DNA of 48,519 nt, from contig JAKFYI010000050.1 of the NCBI GenBank assembly GCA_021730985.1, positions 1-48,519 on the forward strand, given 5' to 3'. The position numbers were made by a program, and so were the translations under genes. The notes beneath the pieces were generated by a model. The model did no database searches, was not told where the DNA came from, and saw nothing but the letters and a program-made list of their open reading frames with translations. Of the stretch, positions 15,401 through 22,404 are shown piece by piece; the first letter of the stretch is position 1; every line of letters starts with the position of its first letter. Source of the DNA: Hyphomicrobiales bacterium (lineage in GTDB: Bacteria > Pseudomonadota > Alphaproteobacteria > Rhizobiales > Xanthobacteraceae).

Positions 15401-15602
15401 GTTCTGGGGGCCGATGGCGATCACCATCATGGGCGGCCTCGCTGTCGCGACCGTCCTGACCCTGCTCGTGGTGCCCGCGCTCTATGCGCTGTGGTTCCGC
15501 GTGCGGGAGAACGAGCCGGCCGTGGTGTCGTCGTTCCCCGACGACGATGCCGCGGCCGCGCTCGAACCTCACATGGTGCCGATGCGGGTGGCGGCCGAAT
15601 GA
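12450..15602 (+). CDS. RND efflux pump permease (AcrB/MexB superfamily)
   Basis: A 1050-aa inner-membrane proton antiporter that exports hydrophobic or toxic compounds. Twelve membrane segments follow the RND plan, with large periplasmic loops after TM1 and TM7. The TM4 proton-relay aspartates D404-D405 are in LLVDDAII. The protein starts directly with a cytosolic amphipathic stretch and TM1 near 15-35, ends after TM12 with an acidic tail, and has the usual length. It is the third gene of the TetR-regulated operon; the stop overlaps the start of a 59-aa gene. Substrate range cannot be told from sequence. Confidence 0.95.
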   Translation: MPMRFNLSEWGITHRALVLFLILLIGAAGLFSYSKLGRAEDPSFTIKVMNIHVGWPGATAAELQTQVVDKVEKKLQELPYLDRVASYSQPGTAFIQVFLSDTTPPRRVKDLWYQARKKVGDIRGDLPAGIIGPNFNDEFGDVYSALYMMTADGLGLGDLKRRAEDIRQQLLRVPNVNKVDLIGVQPEKIFIEFSHAKLSTLGISPQQIFDSVARQNAVVPGGSVDTSADRIYLRVTGAFSGVDAIAAVPVQADGRVFRLGDIATVKRGYEDPPGFILRQSGKPAIGFGVSMLDGSNILTLGEDLKKAMKAITVELPVGIDITQVADQPHIVDESVSEFLKTFIEALGIVLLVSFLTLGWRTGIVVALSVPLVLAIVFIVMYAAGMDLHRITLGALIIALGLLVDDAIIAIEMMVVKMEQGFSRTQAATFAWSSTAFPMLTGTLVTAAGFLPVGFANSSTGEYAGGIFWVVGLALIASWFVAVLFTPYLGVKLLPDFAKRAAGQAHDHNAIYDTRMYRALRRVVEFCVRWRKTVVAMTVVAFAGSIAAFGLVQQQFFPTSSRTELFVEMQLPEGTSIGVTDATAKKAEALLGDDPDISIYTTYVGQGAPRFWLGLNPVLPNSNFAQIVVVAKDLKARERLKARLEKALTDGALPESRTRVDRFNFGPPVGYPVQFRVAGPDPLKVREIAQEVRKVMAANPKLVAPHLDWNEQVKSIRLEVDQDRARVLALTPQDVAQTLQTLLSGLPVTQYREGIETIDVVARAVPAERLDLDRLQDLTMTTRNGVAVPLSQLARLHYEYEEPILWRRNRDLVLTVRGDIVDGVQAPDVSMEVLPKLQGIKDALPYGYRIETGGAIEESAKANASLAAVFPVMAVAMLALLMIQLQSFSRLALVFTTAPLGIIGATAALLISNRPFGFVALLGMIALAGMIMRNTVILVDQIDRDIAEGHSRHRAIVDATIRRARPVVLTALAAVLGMIPLASSLFWGPMAITIMGGLAVATVLTLLVVPALYALWFRVRENEPAVVSSFPDDDAAAALEPHMVPMRVAAE

Positions 15603-15778
15603 TGCAGTGTCATACGGCCGTCCAGGCGATATCCCGCGACGTCGTCGTTTTCTGCGAACCGACACTGGCAGAGATGCTGGCCGATCCGGTCATCCAGGCG
15701 GCGATGCAGGCTGATGGTGTGGATGCCGCGGAGTTGAAGACGCTGCTGGACAAGGTGAGGCGCGAGCGGCGCTTTTGA
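15599..15778 (+). CDS. Small 59-aa protein overlapping the RND pump stop
   Basis: ATGATG at 15599-15604 overlaps the pump stop TGA (15600-15602), the arrangement of translational coupling. The product has a central motif EMLADPVIQAAMQADGVDA followed by a charged helix KTLLDKVRRERRF. I recall this DP-(x)n-ADGVDxxEL pattern from small alphaproteobacterial proteins of unknown role, without a formal search. There is no membrane segment or signal. Its place as last gene of the efflux operon suggests a role linked to the pump, but this is inference. Either ATG may be used (59 or 58 aa). Confidence 0.7.
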   Translation: MMQCHTAVQAISRDVVVFCEPTLAEMLADPVIQAAMQADGVDAAELKTLLDKVRRERRF

Positions 15779-15784
15779 CCCCGG

Positions 15785-15804
15785 GTTCCCGCTTGCGCGG
15801 GAAC
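15785..15804. terminator. Hairpin between convergent efflux operon and hisN
   Basis: GTTCCCGC-TTGC-GCGGGAAC forms an 8-bp perfect stem 6 bp after the small gene. No T-run follows on either strand, so this is either a weak terminator or a fragment of a REP-like palindrome. The same sequence type (proper-strand xCCCGCxxGCGGGx) recurs elsewhere in the window. Confidence 0.4.
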
Positions 15805-15861
15805 GAACGGAGTTCGGAGCAAGCTGGGGTGGCCGTCAGGCCGGTCGCACAGTGCCGCGCA

Positions 15862-16644
15862 TCAACCCTTTAGCAGCGCCATCGCTTCCGCGTGCACGCG
15901 CTTGTCGCCGGCGGCGATGATGCGGCCGCCCTCCTTGGCGTTGCCGCCGTCCCAGGTGGTGATGACTCCGCCGGAGCCCAGGATGATCGGGATCAGCGGG
16001 ATCACGTCGTAGGGCTTGAGGCCCGCCTCGATCACCAGATCGACGTGGCCCGCCGCCACCATGCAATAGGCGTAGCAGTCGCCGCCGTAGCGCGACAGCC
16101 GCGCGGCCTGCTCGACCCGGCCGAACGCCACGCGCTCGGCGTCGTCCATCAGCAGCGGACTTGTCGTCATCAGGATCGCTTCGCCGAGCGATGCGCAACG
16201 ACGCGCGTGCAGCGCGCGCGGGCCCGCGGGTCCGCGATACCGCGCGGCGCCGCCGTCGCCGGTGAAGTGCTCGCGGGTGAACGGCTGGTGCATCATGCCG
16301 TACACCGGCTCGCCCGCGCGCATCAGCGCGATCAGCGTGCCCCAAGCCGGCATCCCGGAGATGAAGGACTTGGTGCCGTCGATCGGGTCGAGCACCCAGA
16401 CGTATTCGGCTTCGGTGCGCTCGTTGCCGAACTCCTCGCCGACGATGCCGTGCTCGGGGAAGTTGGCCCGGATCAGCGCCCGCATGGTCTGCTCGGCGGC
16501 GCGGTCGGCCGCCGTCACCGGATCGAAGCTGCCGGCGCGGCCCTTGTTCTCGACCGAGAGCGAGGTGCGGAAAAACGGCAGCACGGCGTCGCCCGCGGCG
16601 GCGGCCAACTTATCGACGAAGGCGGTGAAATCGATGGCAGTCAT
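15862..16644 (-). CDS. hisN: Histidinol-phosphatase, inositol-monophosphatase type
   Basis: A 260-aa Mg-dependent phosphatase of the IMPase fold. Metal-binding motifs are GEE (E70/E71 in HGIVGEEFG) and DPIDGTKSF (86-94), with the C-terminal YDVIPLIPII replacing the WD motif of true inositol phosphatases, which fits the HisN subgroup. It would convert L-histidinol phosphate to histidinol, the penultimate steps of histidine synthesis. In related genomes hisN sits near N-formylglutamate amidohydrolase and cpdR, as here, which supports the call. A generic IMPase/FBPase role is the alternative. Monocistronic on this strand. Confidence 0.85.
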   Translation of the reverse strand: MTAIDFTAFVDKLAAAAGDAVLPFFRTSLSVENKGRAGSFDPVTAADRAAEQTMRALIRANFPEHGIVGEEFGNERTEAEYVWVLDPIDGTKSFISGMPAWGTLIALMRAGEPVYGMMHQPFTREHFTGDGGAARYRGPAGPRALHARRCASLGEAILMTTSPLLMDDAERVAFGRVEQAARLSRYGGDCYAYCMVAAGHVDLVIEAGLKPYDVIPLIPIILGSGGVITTWDGGNAKEGGRIIAAGDKRVHAEAMALLKG

Positions 16645-16828
16645 GCGCGGGTTCGCACTTGTCAGACACAGCCTCAGCGGGGCATCCAGTCATCCGATGT
16701 TACAGTGGAAATCGCAAGCCGCAGGCTTGGCTTGTCCAGTCCGGCCGCCGGGATGAACAGGTCCGTCAGGAATAAAAAGCGAGTACTGCAGAAACTCGCA
16801 AGAATAACGCCGAGGAAGAACAAGGAAG

Positions 16829-18088
16829 ATGACTGGAGGTGAGCCTATTGCGCGGGCTGCGGGCCTGTCGGCGCTCGCCATCGCTGTCGTGGCGATCCTG
16901 GGACTGCTCTACGTCGTCAGCCAGTTCCTGCGCAATTCGGTCGGTGTGATCGCCCCGGACCTGGCCGCCGAGGTCGGCCTGTCGCCGATGGAAATCGGTT
17001 TGCTATCAAGCATTTACTTCTTCGTTTTCGCGGCGACCCAGCTACCGCTCGGCGTCGCGCTCGACCGTTTCGGCCCCCGCCAATGCATGCTGTTTTCCAT
17101 CGCGGTCACCGTCGCGGGCAGCGCCGCGTTTGCATTGGCTCACGATATCAGTGGCTTGGTGGCCAGCCGCGCCATTTTAGGTTTTGGTACGGCCTGTTTC
17201 CTGATGGCGCCGGTCGCGCTGTATGCGCGCTGGTTCCCGCCGGATCGGTTCTCGACGTTCGCCGGCATCCATCTCGGCGTCGGCTCGATTGGCGCGCTGC
17301 TTGCGACCGCGCCGCTCGCATTCACGGCGGCAAGCTTCGGCTGGCGCGCTGCTTTTCTCGGTGTCGCGGCCATCACAGTGATGATCGGGATTCTGACGTG
17401 GCTGTTTGTCAGCGACGATCCGCCCGGCCGCAGGACCGAGCCGCACAACGAAACGCTGCGGGAGAGTGTCGCCGGAATCTGGCAGGTGATCCGCACGCCG
17501 TCGATGGGGCGCATCTTCCTGGTGCAACTCACCAGCTATCCGAGTTTCGTGCTGGTGGTGGGGCTGTGGGGCGGGCCGTATCTCACGCACATCTACGGCT
17601 ACGATCTCAAAGGCCGCGGCGAAATTCTGTTCGTCGCGGCGTTCGCCCAGGTGCTCGGCTCGTTCTTCTGGGGGCCAAGCGACCGCATCTTCGGGCGCTT
17701 CAAGCCGCCGATCCTGGCCGGCACGGCACTGAGCTTCAGCGCGCTGGCCTTGTTCGCAGGCGTTGGCGTCCTGCCAGGGGCTTTGTTGTTGGGCGCCTTC
17801 GCGCTGCTGGGTTTTTCGACCGGCATGACCTCGGTGGTGATGTCGCATGGCCGCTCGTTGGTGCCGCCGCACCTGCTCGGGCGCTGCATCACGCTTCTCA
17901 ACATCGGCACCATGGGCGGCGGATTTCTGGTCCAGTTCGTCAGCGGCGCGGTGATTGACCTCTTCCCGGCGCAGAATGGCGCCTATCCACTGGAGGCTTA
18001 CCGGCTCGTGTTTGCCTTGCAGGCGATGCTCGTCCTGGTAGGCGCCTGGGCCTATTTCGGAAGTCACGAGAAGGGGTTACGCCAATAG
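16829..18088 (+). CDS. MFS transporter
   Basis: A 419-aa major facilitator with about twelve membrane segments. The loop 2-3 motif appears as GVALDRFGPRQCM and the TM1 region as VVSQFLRNSVGVIAPDLAAEVGL in segments, which recalls the group of MFS proteins related to nitrate/organic-anion antiporters. The N-terminal half keeps the typical GxGSIGALLATAPLAF stretch. No substrate can be assigned. The ATG follows GACTGGAGGT closely. It is divergent from hisN with a 184-bp spacer and is followed by a candidate sRNA gene on the same strand. Confidence 0.88.
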   Translation: MTGGEPIARAAGLSALAIAVVAILGLLYVVSQFLRNSVGVIAPDLAAEVGLSPMEIGLLSSIYFFVFAATQLPLGVALDRFGPRQCMLFSIAVTVAGSAAFALAHDISGLVASRAILGFGTACFLMAPVALYARWFPPDRFSTFAGIHLGVGSIGALLATAPLAFTAASFGWRAAFLGVAAITVMIGILTWLFVSDDPPGRRTEPHNETLRESVAGIWQVIRTPSMGRIFLVQLTSYPSFVLVVGLWGGPYLTHIYGYDLKGRGEILFVAAFAQVLGSFFWGPSDRIFGRFKPPILAGTALSFSALALFAGVGVLPGALLLGAFALLGFSTGMTSVVMSHGRSLVPPHLLGRCITLLNIGTMGGGFLVQFVSGAVIDLFPAQNGAYPLEAYRLVFALQAMLVLVGAWAYFGSHEKGLRQ

Positions 18089-18148
18089 CCGCCCTGCGCT
18101 GCGCCAATAACAGCCATGCCCTATTGGATGGCAAATAGGTCAGTATCA

Positions 18149-18191
18149 CTTGCGCTTTGTGCAGCGCGGTGGCATATTGTTGCAGCGCGGT
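18149..18191 (+). promoter_or_regulatory. Promoter of candidate sRNA with 11-bp direct repeats
   Basis: CTTGCG (18149-18154), 18 bp, CATATT (18173-18178) is a plausible promoter. TGCAGCGCGGT occurs twice, at 18160-18170 and 18181-18191, start to start 21 bp (two helical turns), so the copies lie on one DNA face and bracket the -10. That is a typical layout for binding of a regulator dimer or two dimers. Confidence 0.5.
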
Positions 18192-18285
18192 AGGCGATCT
18201 TCTGGATCGCGTTCCCGCCGCCCTCCTTGGGCGTTTCCTCCCTAGACTTAGGCCGCCGACATGTTCGGCGGCCTCTTTCTTTTCA
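18185..18285 (+). ncRNA. Candidate trans-acting sRNA, AbcR/suhB (alpha-r15)-like
   Basis: About 100 nt with three stem-loops and a terminator. Hairpin 1 is GCGATC-TTCTG-GATCGC (18194-18210). Hairpin 2 is GCCC-TCCTT-GGGC (18220-18232), displaying a CU-rich loop. A single-stranded CGTTTCCTCCC (18232-18242) is an anti-Shine-Dalgarno sequence. The terminator has a 9-bp stem GGCCGCCGA / TCGGCGGCC (18251-18273) followed by TCTTTCTTTT. Exposed UUUCCUCCC plus three hairpins is the layout I know for the Hfq-binding alphaproteobacterial AbcR/suhB family, which represses ABC-transporter mRNAs. The family assignment is from memory; that an RNA is made here is more certain than its name. Confidence 0.6.
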
Positions 18286-18293
18286 GGGTCTGC

Positions 18294-19184
18294 TTATTCG
18301 GCTGCGGCGCGGTAAGGCCGCAACTCCTCGATCGGAATGGCAGCGATCCGCTCGGCCAGCACTTCGAGATGCCCGGCGAGCCTCGAAAAATCAGGCGACC
18401 GTTCGAGGCGCCGCTCGTCCATGTAGAGGCCGCGGTTCAGTTCGAGCTGGATTGTGTGCAGCCCTGCGGACGCGTTGCCGTAGTGCTCGGTGATGAAGCC
18501 GCCAGCGTAGGGCTTGTTGCGGCTCACCACGTAGCCGAGCGAGCGCAGCGTCGTCTCGATGGTTTCGGAGACGGCCGGTGCGCAGCTTGTGCCGTAGCGG
18601 TCGCCGAGCACCACGTCGGCCCGGGGCCGTTCGTCCCGGCCTCCCCCGGTGGAGGACGGCATGGAATGGCAGTCGATTAGGGTTGCCGCGCCATGTTCGC
18701 GATGCACGCGCGTGAACAGCCGCCGCAGCGTGCGATGATAGGGCTTGTAGAGGCTCTCGATCCGCCGCAACGCATCGTTGACCGGGATCCGCCGGTCGTA
18801 GATTTCCTGGGCATCGCCGACCACCCGGGCCACGGTGCCGAGCCCGCCCGCCACCCGCATCGACCGCGTATTGGCGAACGACGGCAGCCGGCCATCGAAC
18901 ATGCGCGGGTCGAGCTCATAGGGCTCGCGGTTGACGTCGATATAGCAGCGCGGGAAGTGCGCCCGCATCAGCGGGAAACCACGCTCGACGACGCCCATCA
19001 CCAGCGCATCGACGAAGCAGTCCTCGGAGCGGCGCAGGGTCGGCAGATCCAGCCGCGAGGCCGCGAGGAATTCGCGCGGATAGACGCAGCCCGAGTGGGG
19101 TGAGTTGAAGATCAACGGCCCGCTCCGCTCGGCAGGCTCGATGACCTCGAACGGCGGATCGAGCTCGTCTTGCAGTTGGCTCAT
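18294..19184 (-). CDS. N-formylglutamate amidohydrolase
   Basis: A 296-aa hydrolase of the FGase family, which releases glutamate from N-formylglutamate (histidine degradation) or acts on related N-acyl amino acids. The motif FNSPHSGCVYP near residue 30 carries the conserved HSG, and YIDVNREPYELDP and LIDCHSMPS are typical. I start at 19184 (MSQLQDELDPPFEVIEP); a longer frame upstream lacks family similarity. No other hut genes are near, so a general role is possible. The stop lies 9 bp from the sRNA terminator. The gene is divergent from cpdR. Confidence 0.88.
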   Translation of the reverse strand: MSQLQDELDPPFEVIEPAERSGPLIFNSPHSGCVYPREFLAASRLDLPTLRRSEDCFVDALVMGVVERGFPLMRAHFPRCYIDVNREPYELDPRMFDGRLPSFANTRSMRVAGGLGTVARVVGDAQEIYDRRIPVNDALRRIESLYKPYHRTLRRLFTRVHREHGAATLIDCHSMPSSTGGGRDERPRADVVLGDRYGTSCAPAVSETIETTLRSLGYVVSRNKPYAGGFITEHYGNASAGLHTIQLELNRGLYMDERRLERSPDFSRLAGHLEVLAERIAAIPIEELRPYRAAAE

Positions 19185-19468
19185 TGAGCGGGCGTTCTCA
19201 AAAGTCTTCCAAAAGATCGATCCGGCCCAGCCGGCCAGCCTGCTCGCATTGTCCACGCCGGGCCCGCCGCTGCCAAGGCCCCTCCGTTTCATGGCTTATT
19301 TACCAGACCCGTGGCTTGTGGCCGGGCCGGGCCGGAATCCAGGCCAAATCGGTGAAATCGGGCGCCTGAGGTTGTCCGGCGGTGCGGGGAGAGGGCAGAA
19401 TTACGCCCCGTGTAACGTGGCGTTAGCGTCGGGCCGCTATGGTTTTGCGCTCAGGGGCAGGCGGGTCA

Positions 19469-19849
19469 ATGAATCAGAACGAACAGACGGCGAAAATTCT
19501 TCTCGCGGAAGACGACACCGACATGCGGCGCTTCCTGGTGAAGGCGCTGCAGAACGCCGGCTTTGAAGTGATCTCCTACGACAACGGCATGTCGGCGTAT
19601 CAGCGGCTGCGCGAGGAGCCGTTCCAGCTCCTGCTCACCGACATCGTGATGCCGGAAATGGACGGGATTGAGCTGGCGCGGCGCGCGGCGGAACTCGATC
19701 CCGATATCAAGATCATGTTCATCACGGGCTTTGCCGCGGTTGCGCTTAATTCGGACAGCGCCGCGCCCAAGCACGCCAAGGTGCTGTCCAAGCCGATCCA
19801 CCTGCGCGACCTCGTCAACGAGGTGCAGAAGATGCTGGCGGCGGCCTGA
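19469..19849 (+). CDS. cpdR: Single-domain response regulator CpdR
   Basis: A 126-aa stand-alone receiver domain with no output domain. The acidic pair is in LLAEDDTD, the phosphoacceptor is D58 in LLTDIVMPEMDG, the conserved Thr in MFITGF, and K108 in VLSKPIHL. In alphaproteobacteria CpdR, when unphosphorylated, directs ClpXP to the cell pole and primes degradation of CtrA and other cell-cycle proteins. The C-terminal sequence ITGFAAVALNSDS and the neighbours (N-formylglutamate amidohydrolase, tRNA-Val) fit CpdR of this group. I use the ATG at 19469; 10 more residues upstream are possible. Confidence 0.85.
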   Translation: MNQNEQTAKILLAEDDTDMRRFLVKALQNAGFEVISYDNGMSAYQRLREEPFQLLLTDIVMPEMDGIELARRAAELDPDIKIMFITGFAAVALNSDSAAPKHAKVLSKPIHLRDLVNEVQKMLAAA

Positions 19850-19867
19850 GACCTTCGTGAGGGCGGC

Positions 19868-19896
19868 TTGCCTCGTCACAACCCAGCCGATATAGA
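19868..19896 (+). promoter_or_regulatory. Sigma70 promoter of tRNA-Val
   Basis: TTGCCT (19868-19873), 17 bp, TATAGA (19891-19896), predicting a start near 19903, a few bases before the mature tRNA end at 19909. Confidence 0.7.
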
Positions 19897-19908
19897 CGCC
19901 TGCGGGAT

Positions 19909-19983
19909 GGGTGCGTAGCTCAGCGGTAGAGCACTACCTCGACACGGTAGGGGTCACAGGTTCAATCCCTGTCGCACCCACCA
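19909..19983 (+). tRNA. tRNA-Val (anticodon GAC)
   Basis: Full cloverleaf of 75 nt. The acceptor stem GGGTGCG pairs with CGCACCC, followed by discriminator A and an encoded CCA. The D arm contains TAGCTCAGCGGTAGAGCA. The anticodon stem CTACC / GGTAG encloses the loop TCGACAC with anticodon GAC (valine). The T arm is ACAGGTTCAATCCCTGT. No sign of an integrated element at its 3' end. Confidence 0.97.
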
Positions 19984-20112
19984 TCGCACGCAGCATCAGC
20001 TTGATTTCGATCGCTGCAACAGGCCGCGCGCGTTAACCAACGGCGCCGAATCTTTACCTAACCGCAGGTCAAAAAACCCAGGTTTTACGGGCGTTTTCGC
20101 GCGGAAACCATG

Positions 20113-20144
20113 TCGCGAGATCGCTCGCGAAATATCTCTTTTTT
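20113..20144 (+). terminator. Likely intrinsic terminator downstream of tRNA-Val
   Basis: TCGCGAG-ATCG-CTCGCGA (20113-20130) is followed by AATATC and TCTTTTTT. It is 130 bp after the tRNA and 64 bp before the next gene. The AT-rich stretch after it may also be part of the promoter of the downstream secreted-protein gene. Confidence 0.5.
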
Positions 20145-20207
20145 AATTGTTCGCTTGTCTTGAAATCTGTAGCGTTTTTTTAATCACGGGGAACAGGGAC
20201 CTCCAAC

Positions 20208-20711
20208 ATGATGAAATCGGCAACCGTCGGAGCCATCGCGCTTGTGACGGGGATGGTTTCTCTCGCCTCGGCTCAGCAGCAGTGGGGCTCCGGTACGTCC
20301 GCCGGGACGACCGCATCGGTCCCGCCGCGGGTGGAAGCCTCGGCCGATCCGCGCCGCAGCCCTCCGGTTCGCGAGCGCACCAAGGCCGATCCGGCCGATG
20401 TCGTCATCACCGAAAGCCATATCGCGCGGTTGCGCACGGCCTTGAAGCTCACGCCGGCTCAGGTTCCGCATTGGGCGCCGGTCGAAGCCGCTTTGAACGA
20501 TCTGGCTCGCCAGCAGGCGCGCGGCGAGGCCGCGGGATTTTCTCACAAGCTGACCGATCGCAGTTCGGCGATCGCAGCGACCGCGACGCAGCTTCGCCGC
20601 CTCAAGGCGGTCGCGATGCCGCTCATCCAGACCTTGGATGATAGCCAGAAGCGCGACGCCATCGCGTTCGCGCGCAATCTCGGCTTTCAGCAGCTGGTTG
20701 CCGCCTTCTGA
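20208..20711 (+). CDS. Secreted Spy/CpxP-like (LTxxQ) protein
   Basis: A 167-aa protein with a signal peptide (MMKSATVGAIALVTGMVSLASA, cleavage before QQQ). A disordered Pro/Ser/Thr stretch follows to about 60, then an all-helical region. In that region LTPAQ (near 82) followed by HWAPVEAAL, and later TLDDSQK, match the spacing of LTxxQ motifs in periplasmic chaperones of the Spy/CpxP type. It would act in the periplasm. The second motif is degenerate, so the family call is moderate. The start may be either ATG of ATGATG; GGGGAACAGGGA lies just upstream. Monocistronic, with a hairpin after the stop. Confidence 0.7.
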   Translation: MMKSATVGAIALVTGMVSLASAQQQWGSGTSAGTTASVPPRVEASADPRRSPPVRERTKADPADVVITESHIARLRTALKLTPAQVPHWAPVEAALNDLARQQARGEAAGFSHKLTDRSSAIAATATQLRRLKAVAMPLIQTLDDSQKRDAIAFARNLGFQQLVAAF

Positions 20712-20757
20712 GCGGCAACGGCGGACGCGTTTGCATCCGCACACCAGTCAAAACAAA

Positions 20758-20782
20758 ACGGGCCGGGATCAACCCGGCCCGT
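20758..20782. terminator. Hairpin terminator between convergent genes
   Basis: ACGGGCCGGG-ATCAA-CCCGGCCCGT, a perfect 10-bp stem. Read on the minus strand it is followed by TTTGTTTTG, a fair U-tract for the beta-barrel gene. On the plus strand the tail is TGTTCGTTG, weaker. Confidence 0.8.
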
Positions 20783-20804
20783 TGTTCGTTGCGGGGGCGC
20801 TTGG

Positions 20805-21479
20805 CTAGAAGCGGTAGTTGAGACCGACGCGAAGCAGGTTGCCGTAAAGCTTGACCGCGGTGTCCGCACCGCAAGCCGACGCCTGGCAAATCGCGCGGCC
20901 GAGGTCGAAGTAGAGATATTCGGTCTTCGCGGACCAGGAGCCACCCAGCGCGTATTCGACGCCGGCGCCTGCGGTCCAGCCACCCCTGTTGTCGTAGTCC
21001 CTGGCGACGCCGATCCCGGACTCTATTCCGCCGTAGGCGAAGCCGCCGGTGAAGTAGGGAAGCGCCTGGCCCACCGCATAGCCCAAGCGGCCGCGCACGG
21101 TGCCGAAATAGGTGAGGCCCGCCTGACACCCGAAGCAGGGCGCTGCGATGCCGTTGGTGCCCTTGTTCCAGGCGCCGTTGATGTCGGTCTCGAAGCCATA
21201 AACGAACGCGCTGCTTTGCGCGTTGTATCCGAAGGTCAGGCCGGCCATGCCGGTCGGCACGTTGATGCTGGTGCCGGTGACGGCGTTGTAGAAGTGCGCG
21301 CGGTTCCAGCCGTAACCGCCATTCACACCGAGGTAGAAACCGGAGCCTGACGATGACGGCGGTGGCGCCTTGACGACCGGCGCCTTGTAGACCGCCCGCT
21401 TCGCTTTCTGGGCGTTGGCGTCGGCACTCAACCCAACAAACGCCACGGTACTCAAAAGCAGCAAAGCTAGACGGCGCAT
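20805..21479 (-). CDS. Outer-membrane beta-barrel protein (Omp25/OmpA-like barrel family)
   Basis: A 224-aa outer-membrane protein. I start at 21479 (MRRLALLLLSTVAFVGLSADANA) since GGAAGGAA lies 8 bp upstream. The signal peptide is followed by a Lys/Pro linker (KAPVVKAPPPSSSGSG) and an eight-strand barrel pattern that opens with FYLGVNGGYGW and ends in LRVGLNYRF, the C-terminal aromatic signature recognised by the Bam machinery. The repeated pattern GYNAQSSAFVYGFETDING and TVRGRLGYAVG is typical of rhizobial and Brucella Omp25/Omp31 relatives. The function is structural or unknown. The single-gene unit has an unusual promoter region with DnaA boxes. Confidence 0.9.
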   Translation of the reverse strand: MRRLALLLLSTVAFVGLSADANAQKAKRAVYKAPVVKAPPPSSSGSGFYLGVNGGYGWNRAHFYNAVTGTSINVPTGMAGLTFGYNAQSSAFVYGFETDINGAWNKGTNGIAAPCFGCQAGLTYFGTVRGRLGYAVGQALPYFTGGFAYGGIESGIGVARDYDNRGGWTAGAGVEYALGGSWSAKTEYLYFDLGRAICQASACGADTAVKLYGNLLRVGLNYRF

Positions 21480-21557
21480 GTGGTTGTTCCTTCCCAAGGC
21501 TTTGAGTTCTGATGGGGTTAGGAAACAACGCGTTGATTCGCAGTCGTTTTGCGGCAG

Positions 21558-21612
21558 TTATCCCCAGTCATCTCCTCAGGGAGTTGACTGATTATCCACA
21601 TGTTTATCCACA
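21558..21612 (+). promoter_or_regulatory. Cluster of DnaA-box-like sites
   Basis: Two perfect DnaA boxes TTATCCACA at 21592-21600 and 21604-21612 and a one-mismatch copy TTATCCCCA at 21558-21566, all in the same direction. Start-to-start spacing is 12 and 34 bp. They lie about 80-135 bp upstream of the beta-barrel gene start, in the 255-bp spacer 21480-21734, which otherwise holds no gene. They may be regulatory or a DnaA-titrating site; no origin-type genes are near. Confidence 0.5.
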
Positions 21613-21734
21613 GACGACGCCGAGGGCACGTCGCAGTGAGGCCTCGCCGGCACGGCAATTTTTGATGAACACGGAAGAAAAAATGCGCCTCAGGCGCTCT
21701 GGCGAAATGTGGAGTTCGCCAGGCCGTCGTGCGG

Positions 21735-22214
21735 CTACTTCGCGCCCTTGGTCAGGTTGATCGCAACCGCGGAAATCTCGCTGCCGGGCGACTCGATGGA
21801 AATCGTCTGCTGGTTGCTGCGCGTGTTCACCGCCAGCAATGCGGAAAACACCGGGCTGGAGGCGCGCAGGTTCAGTTGAGGGCCATTCGACGTGCCTGTG
21901 ATGTTGCCGATCGCGCCGCGGGTCACTTCGCTCCACGTCCCGGAGATCGCACCGGCATTGTGGCTGACGGAGCTTTGCAATTCGAATTTGTAGGTGTCGC
22001 TGGCGCAGCGGAGTTCAAGCGCCAGGTCGGCGCCGCTCTCCGTGACCTTGTATTGCGCGCGGCAGCGGATTCGCTCTTTCGCGCCGGTGTTCAGGGTGAT
22101 GGTCCCCGGACCGGCCCAGGCGCCCGACATGGCGCTAAACGGGCTGGAGCGTTGCGCCTGGCCGGACGATGCAAGCAGCATCAAGACAACCGAAGCGCCG
22201 ATTGCGCGCATCAT
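21735..22214 (-). CDS. Secreted protein of unknown function
   Basis: A 159-aa protein with a clear signal peptide (MMRAIGASVVLMLLASSGQAQ). A Ser/Gly/Thr-rich region follows with a beta-rich pattern: WAGPGTITLNTGAKERIRCR, then repeated strands to LNLRASSPVFSA and ISIESPGSEISAVAINL. Two cysteines (in IRCRAQ and LRCASD) may form a disulfide in the periplasm. I recognise the general type (short secreted proteins common in Bradyrhizobium relatives) but no function. An ATG 24 bp further upstream (22238) is an alternative start; neither has a good ribosome site. Confidence 0.7.
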   Translation of the reverse strand: MMRAIGASVVLMLLASSGQAQRSSPFSAMSGAWAGPGTITLNTGAKERIRCRAQYKVTESGADLALELRCASDTYKFELQSSVSHNAGAISGTWSEVTRGAIGNITGTSNGPQLNLRASSPVFSALLAVNTRSNQQTISIESPGSEISAVAINLTKGAK

Positions 22215-22404
22215 GAATTCAGCCGGTCGGGGGATCATGTATTTCTGCCGCTTGCCGTGGGTGGAGCCTGGCGGGGTACCGACGTGTGGTCACCAGGGTG
22301 CAGGGGAACTCATATAATCCTCAATACCCCCGGCGCAACGCCCGTTGTCAACCGTCCGCAAACGGCCTGGTTCCTGGCATCTCCGGTCCTTTCCGCTTTC
22401 CCCT

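Noticed and set aside
12924..15665. 913-codon open frame antisense to the RND pump
   Set aside because: Low-complexity His/Arg/Asp-rich translation, a shadow of the pump gene.
19909..19983. tRNA-Val as attachment site of an island
   Set aside because: No integrase gene and no repeat of the tRNA 3' end was noticed in the window.
21558..21612. Chromosomal replication origin
   Set aside because: Only three boxes, no strong AT-rich unwinding region, and no dnaA, hemE, parAB, gidA or similar genes nearby.
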